The notes under the pieces are model-generated. The model was not told where the DNA came from. It worked only from the letters and a program-made list of their open reading frames with translations, and made no database searches. Positions 9,312 to 18,795 of a stretch of 64,000 bases of DNA are shown one piece after another (positions within the stretch are counted from its first letter, which is position 1; each line of letters opens with the position of its first letter). Location of the stretch: positions 1,409,366 through 1,473,365 of the forward strand of contig CAXXVA010000003.1 of the NCBI GenBank assembly GCA_963675365.2. The letters are read 5' to 3'. A program made the position numbers and the translations under genes. This DNA is from CAXXOK01 sp963675365 (GTDB lineage Bacteria; Bacillota; Clostridia; Christensenellales; Aristaeellaceae).

Positions 9312-10571
9312 ATGAAAAAACTGCTTGGAATTCTGTTGTTAACGATGTTGGTCTTTTCGAGCGTAAGCTTTGCTTACGCACAGGAAGGCGATGTGATTGA
9401 AATCAACATCTACCACCACATGAGCACTGATACCGCCCGCGGACAAGCTACAGAAAAACTTTTGGAAATGTTCAATGAAGAATACGCTGGCCAGTACAAG
9501 GCTGTTTCCAGCGTCAATCCCGACTTCCCCACCTATCAGGAAAAGGTCAAGGCAATGATAGCCGCAGACGAAACCCCCGACATCTTCTGCTATAACTATA
9601 ACCCCAACGACCTTTCCCGCCAAAACTCAGGCAAACTGATGGATTTTACCCCCTATATGGATAATGACTGGAAATCGTGCTTTAAGCAAAGCGACCTGGA
9701 CTTACTCACGCTTGATGGTCATCTGTATTCCATCCCGCGCGCACAGCAATCCGCAGTGTTCTATTACAACACCGAACTGCTGGCTGAAGCCGGATACGAC
9801 CACTTCCCCACTACATGGGACGAGTTTTTCGCTTGCTGCGAAGCGCTTAACGACATCGGTGTCGGGGCCATTTCACTCTATACGGCAGATGATGCTTGGT
9901 ATTCTACCGGTTTCTTAACCTATGCATTCGCTTCTTTCGGCGGCTCCGAGCTAGCCAACAGCGGAACCATCGAGTGCGATGAAATGATCGGTGCGGCGGA
10001 ATATCTCCAAAAAGTGTTCACTTTCACAACCGGCGATGCGATCGGCGCTAATTACTCAGTTGCATCAAACAATTTTGCTACTGGCAAGACGGCAATGGTC
10101 GTCGACGGTCCTTGGTTGATCGGTATGCTGCCCGCCGATATTTCGGATAAAATCTCCGTTGGTTTTGCACCTTCTTTCCAGGATGGCAAGATTCAAGATA
10201 ACTATCAGGTCACTGATGCACAATCGCCTTGGGCTGCGGCGGCACAGGACGATCCTGCCAAAGCCGAGGCAGTAGTCACACTGCTTAAATACCTCACAAG
10301 CGAAACCGCCGCAAAAATCTACACGCTGGAAGGCAGCGAATATCAGTCTGCCAAAATGACGCTCAACGACGAGGATAAAGCGTCTATGTCGCCACTGCAG
10401 CTTGAATACTATAATGTTTATGCATCGGGTTCTGAAAACATCGTAAACATTCAACGCAATCTTTCCAGTGCCGCGAATGCCGCGCTTCCCTCTTTGATCG
10501 AATCGCTCGTGCTCGGCGAGATCAGCGCTGAGGAATTTGTAGCGCAGCTGGCTGCCGAAAACGATTATTAA
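9312..10571 (+). CDS. extracellular sugar-binding protein of ABC transporter (family 1)
   Basis: A 419-residue binding protein. The ATG at 9312 follows an AAAGGAGG site; an upstream in-frame TTG is less likely. The signal peptide ends FAYA/QEGD (after residue 23) with no cysteine, so it is predicted to be released by signal peptidase I rather than lipid-anchored. Features such as IYHHMSTDTARGQATEKLLEMF at the mature N-terminus and MVVDGPWLIG in the middle are typical of family 1. It heads an operon with two permeases, a two-component system and a GH127 enzyme, so arabinose-containing oligosaccharides are the likely ligand. Confidence 0.92.
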   Translation: MKKLLGILLLTMLVFSSVSFAYAQEGDVIEINIYHHMSTDTARGQATEKLLEMFNEEYAGQYKAVSSVNPDFPTYQEKVKAMIAADETPDIFCYNYNPNDLSRQNSGKLMDFTPYMDNDWKSCFKQSDLDLLTLDGHLYSIPRAQQSAVFYYNTELLAEAGYDHFPTTWDEFFACCEALNDIGVGAISLYTADDAWYSTGFLTYAFASFGGSELANSGTIECDEMIGAAEYLQKVFTFTTGDAIGANYSVASNNFATGKTAMVVDGPWLIGMLPADISDKISVGFAPSFQDGKIQDNYQVTDAQSPWAAAAQDDPAKAEAVVTLLKYLTSETAAKIYTLEGSEYQSAKMTLNDEDKASMSPLQLEYYNVYASGSENIVNIQRNLSSAANAALPSLIESLVLGEISAEEFVAQLAAENDY

Positions 10572-10596
10572 CCCGGCGGATACACATCCGTATCAG

Positions 10597-10624
10597 AAAC
10601 GGGAGAGGGAAACCTCTCCCGTTT
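10597..10624 (+). promoter_or_regulatory. intercistronic hairpin between binding-protein and permease genes
   Basis: Perfect 12-bp stem (10597-10608 with 10613-10624) and a four-base loop, 25 bases after the binding-protein stop and 18 before the next start. No run of T follows, so a stabilising or attenuating role is more likely than complete termination. It matches the position of the hairpins at 6267 and 43861. Confidence 0.7.
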
Positions 10625-10642
10625 GCAAAGGAGGATACTTCT

Positions 10643-11527
10643 GTGCAAGCATCGCGCAGCGGGCTGCATGACAATCGTGCTTTTTGGTATACCGTACCAG
10701 CCTTGATCATGACGCTGACCTTTTTTATCATTCCGTTAGTATACTTGATTTCGGTTTCTTTTTATAAATGGAACGGGCTGGGTCCTATGGAATTCACAGG
10801 CTTTGGCAATTATACGTACATCTTCCGCAGCCTGAGCTTCCGAAAGGCGCTGCGGGTTACATTATGGTGGCTCGCGGCAGCGCTGGCGCTGCACATCCCT
10901 TTCGGATTGCTTCTCTCCTTGATGCTCAACCGCCACCCGGCAGGCTGGAAGCTGCTCAGGATACTCTATTTTATTCCGAATGTGATTTCCACAACGGCGG
11001 TCGCTTTTATGTGGTACTTCATCTATCATGCCGATATGGGCATCCTCAACGCCATTCTCATCAAGCTCGGGCTTGGTCAATATACACGCGCGTGGCTTGG
11101 GAGCATCGATACGGCGCTCGTCAGCAATATGGTGCCTTTCATACTGTATGTCGGGCTGACCAGCATTATCTTCCTCACCCAGCTTTCCACCGTGCCTTCG
11201 GAATTATACGAAGCCGCCGAGATAGACGGCGCAAACACGCTGCAAAAGGATTTGTACGTGTCCATGCCGATGCTCAAACCAGCGTTTGTCACCAATATCA
11301 TGCTCAACTGCGCGTTTTGCCTGCGTACGTTTGAGTATCCGTTCCTGATGACATCGGGCGGACCCTCCGGCTCCACCACAAACCTCGCGTTATACATTTA
11401 CCGGGAGATGATGAGCGCCAATCGCTACGGCGTATCCATGGCGGCTGGTCTGGTTACGATTTTACTCGGCGTGGCGCTGATGACTGCAGTAACACTGATG
11501 CAGCGTGAAAGAGCGGTGAAATTATAA
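10643..11527 (+). CDS. carbohydrate ABC transporter permease (MalF type)
   Basis: A 294-residue permease opening with GTG after AAAGGAGG. Six membrane segments and the EAA loop (YEAAEIDGANTLQKDLYVSMP, near residues 190-210) are visible. Its stop TAA overlaps the ATG of the next gene by one base (TAATG), a clear sign of coupled translation. It works with the following MalG-type protein and a remote ATPase. Confidence 0.93.
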   Translation: MQASRSGLHDNRAFWYTVPALIMTLTFFIIPLVYLISVSFYKWNGLGPMEFTGFGNYTYIFRSLSFRKALRVTLWWLAAALALHIPFGLLLSLMLNRHPAGWKLLRILYFIPNVISTTAVAFMWYFIYHADMGILNAILIKLGLGQYTRAWLGSIDTALVSNMVPFILYVGLTSIIFLTQLSTVPSELYEAAEIDGANTLQKDLYVSMPMLKPAFVTNIMLNCAFCLRTFEYPFLMTSGGPSGSTTNLALYIYREMMSANRYGVSMAAGLVTILLGVALMTAVTLMQRERAVKL

Positions 11528-12354
11528 TGAAGGCCGCACATAGAATCCCAAAGGTATTGATGTATTTGTTTTTATACCTGGTTTTACTGGTTATGATGCT
11601 GCCGTTTTTATGGCTGATCCTTTCATCATTCAGGCCCAATCTGGAGTTGTTTGCAGAACCGTTCGCCGTTCCGCGCCATTTGAGCCTCAGTAACTATTCC
11701 ACGGTTCTGAGCAGCCATCCTATGTTTCTATATCTGTTCAACACAGTTGTGGTTACTTTACTGGCTACCATTACCGACGTTGCGGTCGGCGTCATGGCCG
11801 GCTATGGCCTGATGCATCATTTCAAAGGTAAAAGCGGCGTCGCCTTTATGTTGGCGCTTGGGTTGTTTGTCCCAACCAACGCTTTTTTGGTTCCATACTA
11901 TATCATGGTGAACAGTATAGGTCTCTATGACAAGCTTTGGGGCATCGCATTGACGTATGCGGGCATTAATTTGCCGATAACCATCATGGTAGTGCGTGGA
12001 TACATGAGCACGCTGCCTGCCGCGCTAATGGAAAGCGCGCATATTGACGGCGCTTCATCATTCCAGACCATGACGCGTATCATCCTGCCGATGAGTATCC
12101 CGGGTATTGTTACCGCCTGCGTTTTTGTTGTAATACAATGCTGGAATGAGTTATTATTTGCCAATATTCTCAATCAAAATGATATTTCCCGCACTTTGCA
12201 GGTTGCCATCCGGTCGTTCCTGACGACATTTGAAGCGAATTATGCAAACGCTTTTGCCGCTATGGTGCTTGCCATTCTGCCGACTATCCTGATTTATAGT
12301 TTGCTGACCAACCAGATTATCAGCGGGATGACCGCGGGTGCGATAAAGGGATAA
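11527..12354 (+). CDS. carbohydrate ABC transporter permease (MalG type)
   Basis: A 275-residue permease with six membrane segments and the conserved EAA loop (MESAHIDGASSFQTMTRIILP). Partner of the preceding MalF-type protein, with which it overlaps by one base. The regulator gene follows after 40 bases, which supports one transcript for transport and its control system. Confidence 0.93.
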   Translation: MKAAHRIPKVLMYLFLYLVLLVMMLPFLWLILSSFRPNLELFAEPFAVPRHLSLSNYSTVLSSHPMFLYLFNTVVVTLLATITDVAVGVMAGYGLMHHFKGKSGVAFMLALGLFVPTNAFLVPYYIMVNSIGLYDKLWGIALTYAGINLPITIMVVRGYMSTLPAALMESAHIDGASSFQTMTRIILPMSIPGIVTACVFVVIQCWNELLFANILNQNDISRTLQVAIRSFLTTFEANYANAFAAMVLAILPTILIYSLLTNQIISGMTAGAIKG

Positions 12355-12394
12355 ATTCGGTATGCATCGAATCCGATGGTGAGGAGGTGAACAG

Positions 12395-13918
12395 ATGCGT
12401 GTACTGATCGTGGAGGATGAAAAAATAATCCGCGACGGGCTGCTTTCGCTCGTCGACTGGGCTGCAGAGGGATTCGGCGAAGTGATCGGCTGTGAGAACG
12501 CGGTAGACGCACTGGACATCCTCTCCGACCGCGGGGCGGATCTTGTGATTACCGATATATATATGGACGCCATATCCGGCCTTGACATGATTGAAATGGC
12601 CCGTCAGCTGGATGTACGGACCAATTTCGTCATTCTGACGGGGCATGGTCTGTTTGAATATGCCCAACAGGCGATGGATCTGGGCGTAAAGCGTTTCTTA
12701 ACCAAGCCAATACAGGACCGGGAACTGCGCGCACTGCTTGCCGACATGCGCGCTGAGATCGCCGAACAGAAGCGCGTAGAACAAGCGCTGGCCTCCAGCG
12801 CAGCGAAATTAAAGGCGTATTACCCATTAGTCCGCAGGGATTTCTGGTCCAACCTCACGCAGGAAAACAGCCTACCGGAACCAGATATCCGTAACCGCGC
12901 CGACCGCTGCGATATTGAATTGCCCGCAGGTAAATACCAATGCGCAGCCTTAACGCCTAGCGTTGCGGACATTCCGCCTGCGGATATGCTGGCTATCCGA
13001 CAGGTATTGGAAGAGCTTCTGGGCACGAAGCTCATCCAGTGGCTGGATCACGGTTCCTTCGATTTGCTTATCGTATCGCCGGATTTGGAGGAAACAGAGA
13101 TTATATCACTGCTGGAAGTCATCCGCGAGAACTTTTCCCTGCCGCTGCATATCGGGTTGGGCAACGGCGTTGCCGGTCTATCAGAACTGCAGGTCTCTGC
13201 ACGCGAAGCAGAGGAAGCCATGCAATCCATCGTGGGAACCGGTGAAGAATGGTGCTATTTCAGCGATCTGATTCAGGTTAAGCGCGCTACGTATCCCCTA
13301 CAGGAAGAAACCGCGGCGCTTAATGCAATCCGCTTTCGGGATACGCCGGACGCAATGGCGCTGCAGGCATTTTTAGCGGCCGTATACCGCAGAAACGGCG
13401 ATGCACAGCGCGATCATATGCTGCTGCGTTTTCAGGTTGCGCTGTACCGCATGGCGGACGAATACGGCGCTACCGCTCTGCCGCCGTTTACCATGCCTCC
13501 TACGCATGAATCAATCACCGACGCACAAGACAGGCTTTACTCTCTGATGGAAGCCATAGCCAATCGGAAAGCGGGCACCCGCCGGCAAACCATCGAAACC
13601 CTGATTGACAACGCCAAGCGAATTATCAGCGAAACCTACGCCGATCCAGATTTGAACGTATCCGGAATTGCGCGGCAGCTTTTTATCTCCCCACAGTATC
13701 TGTCGCGGCTTTTTCGAAGCGTATGTGATCAAACCTGTATGGATTTCATCACATCGGTACGGCTGGATGCGGCTAAAAAACTGCTCAGGGGCGCACAGAT
13801 GAAAACATACGAGATTGCGCTGTTGGTCGGCTATAATCATCCAAATTACTTCAGCGCGTTATTCAAAAAGCACGAGCATATGACCCCAAAACAGTACCGC
13901 ACAGAATTTGGCCTATGA
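12395..13918 (+). CDS. response regulator with AraC-type DNA-binding domain (YesN type)
   Basis: A 507-residue regulator. Residues 1-120 are a receiver domain with acidic residues at 7-8, phospho-acceptor D54 (VITDIYMD) and the conserved lysine in LTKPI. A middle region of about 250 residues is followed by a C-terminal AraC double helix-turn-helix (about 405-505; GIARQLFISPQYLSRLFR and YNHPNYFSALFKKH). GAGGAGGTG precedes the start. It overlaps the histidine kinase by four bases (ATGA). It likely activates the operon in which it lies in response to the imported sugar. Confidence 0.95.
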   Translation: MRVLIVEDEKIIRDGLLSLVDWAAEGFGEVIGCENAVDALDILSDRGADLVITDIYMDAISGLDMIEMARQLDVRTNFVILTGHGLFEYAQQAMDLGVKRFLTKPIQDRELRALLADMRAEIAEQKRVEQALASSAAKLKAYYPLVRRDFWSNLTQENSLPEPDIRNRADRCDIELPAGKYQCAALTPSVADIPPADMLAIRQVLEELLGTKLIQWLDHGSFDLLIVSPDLEETEIISLLEVIRENFSLPLHIGLGNGVAGLSELQVSAREAEEAMQSIVGTGEEWCYFSDLIQVKRATYPLQEETAALNAIRFRDTPDAMALQAFLAAVYRRNGDAQRDHMLLRFQVALYRMADEYGATALPPFTMPPTHESITDAQDRLYSLMEAIANRKAGTRRQTIETLIDNAKRIISETYADPDLNVSGIARQLFISPQYLSRLFRSVCDQTCMDFITSVRLDAAKKLLRGAQMKTYEIALLVGYNHPNYFSALFKKHEHMTPKQYRTEFGL

Positions 13919-15603
13919 GAAAGAAAAAAAGGCGGTTTTCATTAAAACTCTTACGCAACCAGCTCATACTTTGGTTCGCGGCGGTTGTGCTGCTGCTGAT
14001 GGGCAGCGTCGCGTTTTTCTCGGAATTCACACTGAAACCTTACATGTATAATACGCATGTATCCCACATGAAACAGAATACCAGCCTTCTGCTGCGGCAG
14101 CTCACCTCGCTGCGCAACAAGCTTCAATCGTACTCCATCAATATTCTGGCCGATAGTACTGTACAGGCGTTTTTGCTTGGCAAGCTACCGGAAGATCCCA
14201 ATATGTCCAATACACTGCGAGAACTCATGATCGGTTATACCGAGTACGATTCCGCTATCCGGGCGCTGTATCTGGTGGACAATCAAGGCAACATTTACGG
14301 CAACAACCTCACGCGGCCTATATCGGAATACATTGAGAGCACACGGGATGATATCTATCATTCCACAGGCAGCGCGGTATGGGCTACCAATTTTTCGGAT
14401 GATACGGTGGCGATGTACCGCGTTATTCACGATACGACCAGCGATTTGAACCGTAAAATCGGAGCGCTGTACATGCTTGTAGAGCGCAGCGCCTTTACCG
14501 AGTTGCAGGAACTGTACCTGATGGATTCACAGCGTTCTGTGTTGACGGGCGGCAGCCTGCTGCTGGGTACACCCCAGCCGGACGAAGCCGAAATGAGCGA
14601 ATACATCACCTATTCGGAGGAAGAAAACGGATGGGCGCTGACCACATGGATTTCCCGATCCGCAGTATACGGGCCTGCAGACAGCATCTTAAAACTGGTG
14701 TATCTATGGCTGATGTTTATGCTGCTGATGGGGGTGCTGCTGATCGTGTTCATATCCGGCAGGCTCACCAAGCCGCTTCGGGAAATCCGCCATGCCATGA
14801 AGCGGGCGGGCGAGGGCGATCTCGAAGTCGTGGTGCCGGTTCGCAGGGACGATGAAATCGCCCACTTGGCAAAGACCTTCAACCGCATGATCGGCGATAC
14901 AAAAGCATCCATACGCCAGAATGAAAAAAACCAGCGCCGCCAGCGGGCTTTGGAATTAAGCACGCTGCAGTATCAGATCAATCCGCACTTTTTATACAAC
15001 ACGCTTGACAGCATTTATATGATCGCACGCAAAAGCAGCAATCAGGATATTACGTCGCTGGTTTTAAACCTCTCGGCGCTGTTCCATTTAAGCCTTGCCC
15101 ACGGCCAGGACTTTGTTTCGCTGGAGCACGAGATCAAGTATGTGACATGTTATCTGGATATTCAGCGTATTCGGTTCCCCCGCCGCTTTCGCCTGGTGAT
15201 GGACGTAGCGCCGGGACTGATGCAGCGCCGCGTGCTGAAATTCCTGCTGCAGCCTCTGATCGAGAACAGCCTGAACCACGGCTTGTGCAACGGAGCCGAC
15301 GACGGAAGGATCGAAGTGAGCGCCAAACATGAGGGGGATGACCTGGTTCTGCGCGTGGCCGACAACGGCAACGGCATGACGGAACAGGCGCTGGCGAAGC
15401 TCAAGGCATTTATTGATCTTCCCGACGTCGGGGAGAACGGCAATCCTTTCGCGGGCGGCGTGGGCGTGCGCAATGTGCATCAGCGGATGATTTTGTATTA
15501 CGGGCGGGGTATCCAGATTGAAAGCCAATGGGAAGAGGGCACGCTTGTTACCCTGCGCATCCCCTTTGAAAAAACGGAACAAATACACGAGGTGATTGTA
15601 TGA
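13915..15603 (+). CDS. sensor histidine kinase (YesM type)
   Basis: A 562-residue membrane kinase. It has a first membrane helix (about 19-38), an extracellular sensor region of about 220 residues, a second helix (about 262-285), a HAMP linker (RLTKPLREIRHAMKR) and a His_kinase domain with the phosphorylated H358 in INPHFLYNTLDS. A HATPase domain follows (N box LIENSLNHG, G box DNGNGM). It is the cognate partner of the preceding YesN-type regulator; the pair overlaps by four bases. It overlaps the next gene, GH127, by four bases as well, so sensing and hydrolysis are tightly coupled. Confidence 0.95.
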   Translation: MRKKKRRFSLKLLRNQLILWFAAVVLLLMGSVAFFSEFTLKPYMYNTHVSHMKQNTSLLLRQLTSLRNKLQSYSINILADSTVQAFLLGKLPEDPNMSNTLRELMIGYTEYDSAIRALYLVDNQGNIYGNNLTRPISEYIESTRDDIYHSTGSAVWATNFSDDTVAMYRVIHDTTSDLNRKIGALYMLVERSAFTELQELYLMDSQRSVLTGGSLLLGTPQPDEAEMSEYITYSEEENGWALTTWISRSAVYGPADSILKLVYLWLMFMLLMGVLLIVFISGRLTKPLREIRHAMKRAGEGDLEVVVPVRRDDEIAHLAKTFNRMIGDTKASIRQNEKNQRRQRALELSTLQYQINPHFLYNTLDSIYMIARKSSNQDITSLVLNLSALFHLSLAHGQDFVSLEHEIKYVTCYLDIQRIRFPRRFRLVMDVAPGLMQRRVLKFLLQPLIENSLNHGLCNGADDGRIEVSAKHEGDDLVLRVADNGNGMTEQALAKLKAFIDLPDVGENGNPFAGGVGVRNVHQRMILYYGRGIQIESQWEEGTLVTLRIPFEKTEQIHEVIV

Positions 15604-17501
15604 ATGCTTATCCCGGAGCCGGGCAGGTGAAGATCGACGGCGGATTTCTTGGGCATTATATGGATATGATCATGCGAAAGGCGCTGCCGTATCAGTGGCG
15701 GGTTCTCAACAGCGAGACGGTTGAAAACCCTACCGTACACAATTTTCGCATCGCAGCCGGCGAGCAAACCGGCGCGTTCGCAGGCGTTCCATATCAGGAT
15801 ACCGATTTAGCCAAATGGCTGGACGCCGCGGGGTGCGCGCTGGCAAACGGACAGCATCCGGAACTGGAAGCGCTTGCGGATTCCGCCATCGCAACCGTCG
15901 TGAAGGCGCAGGATGACGACGGATACTTGGATACCTATTATCAGCTGGTATGTCCCGACCAAAAGTGGACAGATCCCGCTTCGCACGAATTATATTGCTT
16001 CGGCCATATGATCGAGGCAGGCGTATCCTACAGCGAAGGCACGGGCAAGCGCGCGCTGCTGGATGTTGCCTGTCGGCTTGCGGATCATGTGGAGCGGGTT
16101 TTCGGTCCCCGGGAGGGACAAATACACGGATACCTGGGCCACGAGATTATTGAGATGGCGCTTGTCCGGCTGGCCCTGCATACCGGGCGGGACAGGTATC
16201 TGCGGCTGGCGGAATGGTTTATTCATGCCCGGCGCGATACACCCGGCGCGTTTTACCGGAGCGAACGCAGGGAAGGAAACCCTCTGGATTACGGCAGCTG
16301 GGGATGGGGAGACCCGGATCGCGAGCTTTCCAGCTATGAGCATGTCACGGGCCATGCGGTGCGGGCAGCGTACCTGTACTGCGGTATGGCCGATGTCGCC
16401 CGCCTGACGAACGACGGGGCAATGCTCGGGCACTGCGGCAAACTGTTCCGGGAGATCACGCAAAAGCAGATGTATATACACGGCGGCATCGGAACCACGG
16501 CGGTGCTGGAAGCGTATACCTATCCCTATGACCTTCCCAACGACACCCTGTATGCGGAGACCTGCGCCTCCATAGGGCTCAGTTTTTTTGCGCAGCGAAT
16601 GACCCAGGCGGAGGTGGACAGCCATTATGCCGATGCTATAGAGCGCTGCATATACAACATCCTGCCCGCCGCCGTATCCCAAAGCGGCGAAGGGTATTTT
16701 TACGTCAACCCCCTGCAGATGAATGCGGAAGCATGCCGGTTGAATCCATTGAAAACCCATGTGAAACCGCAACGGCAGGCATGGTTCGAATGCGCCTGCT
16801 GCCCGCCGAACCTGGCCCGTTTTTTCGCGTCGCTGCCGCGATACCTGTACACCTATACCGGTACCGCGGTGGCCGTGCACCAGTATGCGCAAAGCAGCGC
16901 TTCTTTTGCGTTGGACGGCGGCAAGGTAACGATCCGGCAGATTACAGAGTATCCGTTTGACGGTGAGATTCGCATTTCGGCGGAACAGGAAGCTCCTTTT
17001 CCGATGGAGCTGGTGCTGCGAATCCCCGGATGGTGCGCCCGCTGGGCCTTGCGCGATGCGCACGGCAAAGCAATCGCATGCAAGCCGGAAAACGGGTATA
17101 TCCGTATCCCCTTATGCGGATCCGGAAGCTTTGCCCTTTCACTGGCCATTGAGCCGCAATTCGTGCAAGCAAACCGGCAAGTCCGCGCAGACGCCGGGCT
17201 GGTTGCCCTGCAGCGCGGACCCATGGTCTATTGTATCGAACAAGCGGATAACGGTGAATGGCTGGAAAACATTTCGGTTCCTCCACAAACAGCGATCCGG
17301 GAAGAATCCCGCTGCGATGTGGAGGGGTTTGGCAGATATCCGGCGCTGCATTTAAATGGAACAACCGATGCTTCCCAATTGCAAACAGAACTGTATTTCC
17401 CGATCGCGGTGCGGCGGGCGGCGGAAATCACAGCCATCCCCTACTGCCTTTGGGGGCAACGCGAGCCAGGTGAAATGCTGGTGTGGATGCGCCGTATATA
17501 A
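15600..17501 (+). CDS. beta-L-arabinofuranosidase, GH127 family (DUF1680)
   Basis: A 633-residue GH127 enzyme without signal peptide. Catalytic/zinc residues are E304, E320 and C322 in YAETCAS, and C400/C401 in CACCPPN, with the same internal spacing as the paralog at 848-2788. It overlaps the kinase stop by four bases. It should cleave beta-L-arabinofuranosyl units from sugars delivered by the co-encoded transporter. It is followed, in the opposite direction, by the wreck of another GH127 gene. Confidence 0.94.
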   Translation: MNAYPGAGQVKIDGGFLGHYMDMIMRKALPYQWRVLNSETVENPTVHNFRIAAGEQTGAFAGVPYQDTDLAKWLDAAGCALANGQHPELEALADSAIATVVKAQDDDGYLDTYYQLVCPDQKWTDPASHELYCFGHMIEAGVSYSEGTGKRALLDVACRLADHVERVFGPREGQIHGYLGHEIIEMALVRLALHTGRDRYLRLAEWFIHARRDTPGAFYRSERREGNPLDYGSWGWGDPDRELSSYEHVTGHAVRAAYLYCGMADVARLTNDGAMLGHCGKLFREITQKQMYIHGGIGTTAVLEAYTYPYDLPNDTLYAETCASIGLSFFAQRMTQAEVDSHYADAIERCIYNILPAAVSQSGEGYFYVNPLQMNAEACRLNPLKTHVKPQRQAWFECACCPPNLARFFASLPRYLYTYTGTAVAVHQYAQSSASFALDGGKVTIRQITEYPFDGEIRISAEQEAPFPMELVLRIPGWCARWALRDAHGKAIACKPENGYIRIPLCGSGSFALSLAIEPQFVQANRQVRADAGLVALQRGPMVYCIEQADNGEWLENISVPPQTAIREESRCDVEGFGRYPALHLNGTTDASQLQTELYFPIAVRRAAEITAIPYCLWGQREPGEMLVWMRRI

Positions 17502-17534
17502 CCGTATTTTTCATATGCATTCCGCCTGTGTTTC

Positions 17535-17741
17535 CTATGCGGATCCGGCGGCTTCCAGCCATTTATACAGGTCGCTGTCCTACCACATGGTACCGCGGTA
17601 TTCCCCTGCTCCTATGGCAGCATTGCGGAAATTGACCACGGAATAGCTGGGCTCGGCATCATCCACGTTATCGTTGAGCACTTCCCATTGGAACGGCAGC
17701 ATGATTTGCCTCACCAGCGTTATATATTCATTGATTTGCAT
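17535..17741 (-). pseudogene. GH127 N-terminal remnant with internal stops
   Basis: Reading the minus strand from the ATG at 17741 gives a sequence matching the first 70 or so residues of GH127 proteins. It contains PFQWEVLNDNVDDAEPSY, then NFRNAA, then a TAG at 17580-17582, then DSDLYKWLEAAG, and a second TAG at 17535-17537. Compared with the intact neighbour (PYQWRVLNSETVENP, QDTDLAKWLDAAG) the first stop sits where glutamine is expected (CAG to TAG). The rest of the gene is absent. A ribosome site (GGAAAG) is still present before the start. Confidence 0.8.
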
Positions 17742-17755
17742 CGTATTCACTTTCC

Positions 17756-17830
17756 TTACTTGAAAAACACCACAGCCGCTTCATCTGTTTCCAGTACAAC
17801 GCGGATTCGAACGGCTCCGTCGGTAAGATT
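17756..17830 (-). pseudogene. C-terminal tail of an unidentified gene cut by IS3
   Basis: The minus strand reads 24 codons (ending in VRIRVVLETDEAAVVFFK) up to a TAA at 17756-17758. The next ATG, that of the GH127 remnant, comes 15 bases later behind GGAAAG. The arrangement looks like the last codons of an upstream gene in an operon. The other side is replaced by the IS3 end at about 17836. The family cannot be told from 24 residues. Confidence 0.4.
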
Positions 17831-17885
17831 TTATATGAGGTGCACCCATAAATTGGTCCAGGATCCGAGTTAAAAATCGAAGGTA

Positions 17886-18650
17886 CTAAACAGCGATTTC
17901 GGCTTGTTTCCTGGCAAAATCGGCTGGTGTAAGGTATGTTAGTGAAGAGTGAGGACGAAGCTCATTGTAGTCGTCTTTCCATCGTCCTATCTTATCCCTG
18001 GCATCTGACAGGGATAAAAACCAATTCGTGTTCAGGCATTCATCCCGAAAGCTTCCGTTGAAAGATTCAATAATCGCGTTATCTGTCGGTGTTCCCGGCC
18101 TCGAGTAATCCAGCTGAATATGGTTGAAGTATGCCCACGCGTCCAGAGCCTTGGAGATAAATTCGGGACCATTGTCTACTTTGATTCGCTGCGGTAATCC
18201 TTTGGTCTTTCTGACCTGATCCAGTACGTTTGCCACAACTTCTCCTGTGATGCTCTTATCTACATGCAGTGCCAAGCATTCTCGGCTGTACAGGTCAATC
18301 AAGGTCAGCGTCCGGAACCTTTTCCCATTATAAAACTGATCACTGACAAAGTCCATCGCCCAGCATTCATTGAGGGTGTTAGGCAGTACCGTTGATGGGA
18401 TTCTGTTTACACTTTTTAAGCGTTTCTTTGTCTTGCGACGCAGGTTCAGTCCCTCTTCACGATACAGTCTGTACACTCGCTTGTGATTGATATGCCAGCC
18501 TTCTCGAAGTAGCAACACATGAATACGGCGATACCCGTACCGGATCCGCACTTCTGCAATCTCTCGTATTCGCATTCTCAACTGGGCCTGCTGATCCTTG
18601 ACCGATTGATATCGATAGGCATTCCGATATATTTTCAGCACAGAACACAT
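17886..18650 (-). CDS. IS3-family transposase OrfB (integrase-like)
   Basis: A 254-residue OrfB with an HTH_21 segment (RIREIAEVRIRYGYRRIHVLL) followed by an rve integrase core. The catalytic triad is visible: D in WAMDFVSDQF, D in VDNGPEF and E in DNAIIESFNG, the last two 35 residues apart. The same frame continues upstream of the ATG as RGTIYLLQQYSVSERR until a TGA near 18707. Normal expression would need -1 frameshifting from orfA at the A-run near 18723. Here a further one-base change in the G-run near 18701 breaks the fusion. Confidence 0.85.
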   Translation of the reverse strand: MCSVLKIYRNAYRYQSVKDQQAQLRMRIREIAEVRIRYGYRRIHVLLLREGWHINHKRVYRLYREEGLNLRRKTKKRLKSVNRIPSTVLPNTLNECWAMDFVSDQFYNGKRFRTLTLIDLYSRECLALHVDKSITGEVVANVLDQVRKTKGLPQRIKVDNGPEFISKALDAWAYFNHIQLDYSRPGTPTDNAIIESFNGSFRDECLNTNWFLSLSDARDKIGRWKDDYNELRPHSSLTYLTPADFARKQAEIAV

Positions 18651-18714
18651 CCGTCGCTCGCTGACGGAATACTGCTGCAGAAGATAGATCGTGCCCCTCT
18701 CCGGTCAACAGGCC

Positions 18715-18795
18715 TTACCAGTTTTTTGAGAGTACATCTTGCAGCATTGCTTTGTCGAGGCTGAGATCCGCCACCAGTTTCTTAAGCTTCGCAAT
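18715..18795 (-). pseudogene. IS3 OrfA C-terminal fragment
   Basis: Twenty-six codons encode LKKLVADLSLDKAMLQDVLS, the standard end of IS3 OrfA, closed by TAA at 18715-18717. Two in-frame stops lie immediately upstream and the helix-turn-helix part is missing. The AAAAAAC run at its end is the usual frameshift signal. Confidence 0.75.

Larger units (their letters stand above)
17836..18795 (-). mobile_element. degenerate IS3-family insertion sequence
   Basis: The element contains an orfB with an intact DDE core, only the last 27 codons of orfA, and one plausible terminal sequence (TGAGGTGCACCCATAAATTGG, from 17836). The orfA N-terminus and the opposite terminal repeat are not found, and orfB is out of frame with the expected programmed-frameshift product. 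I therefore consider it non-autonomous. It terminates a decayed glycosidase region. Confidence 0.75.
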
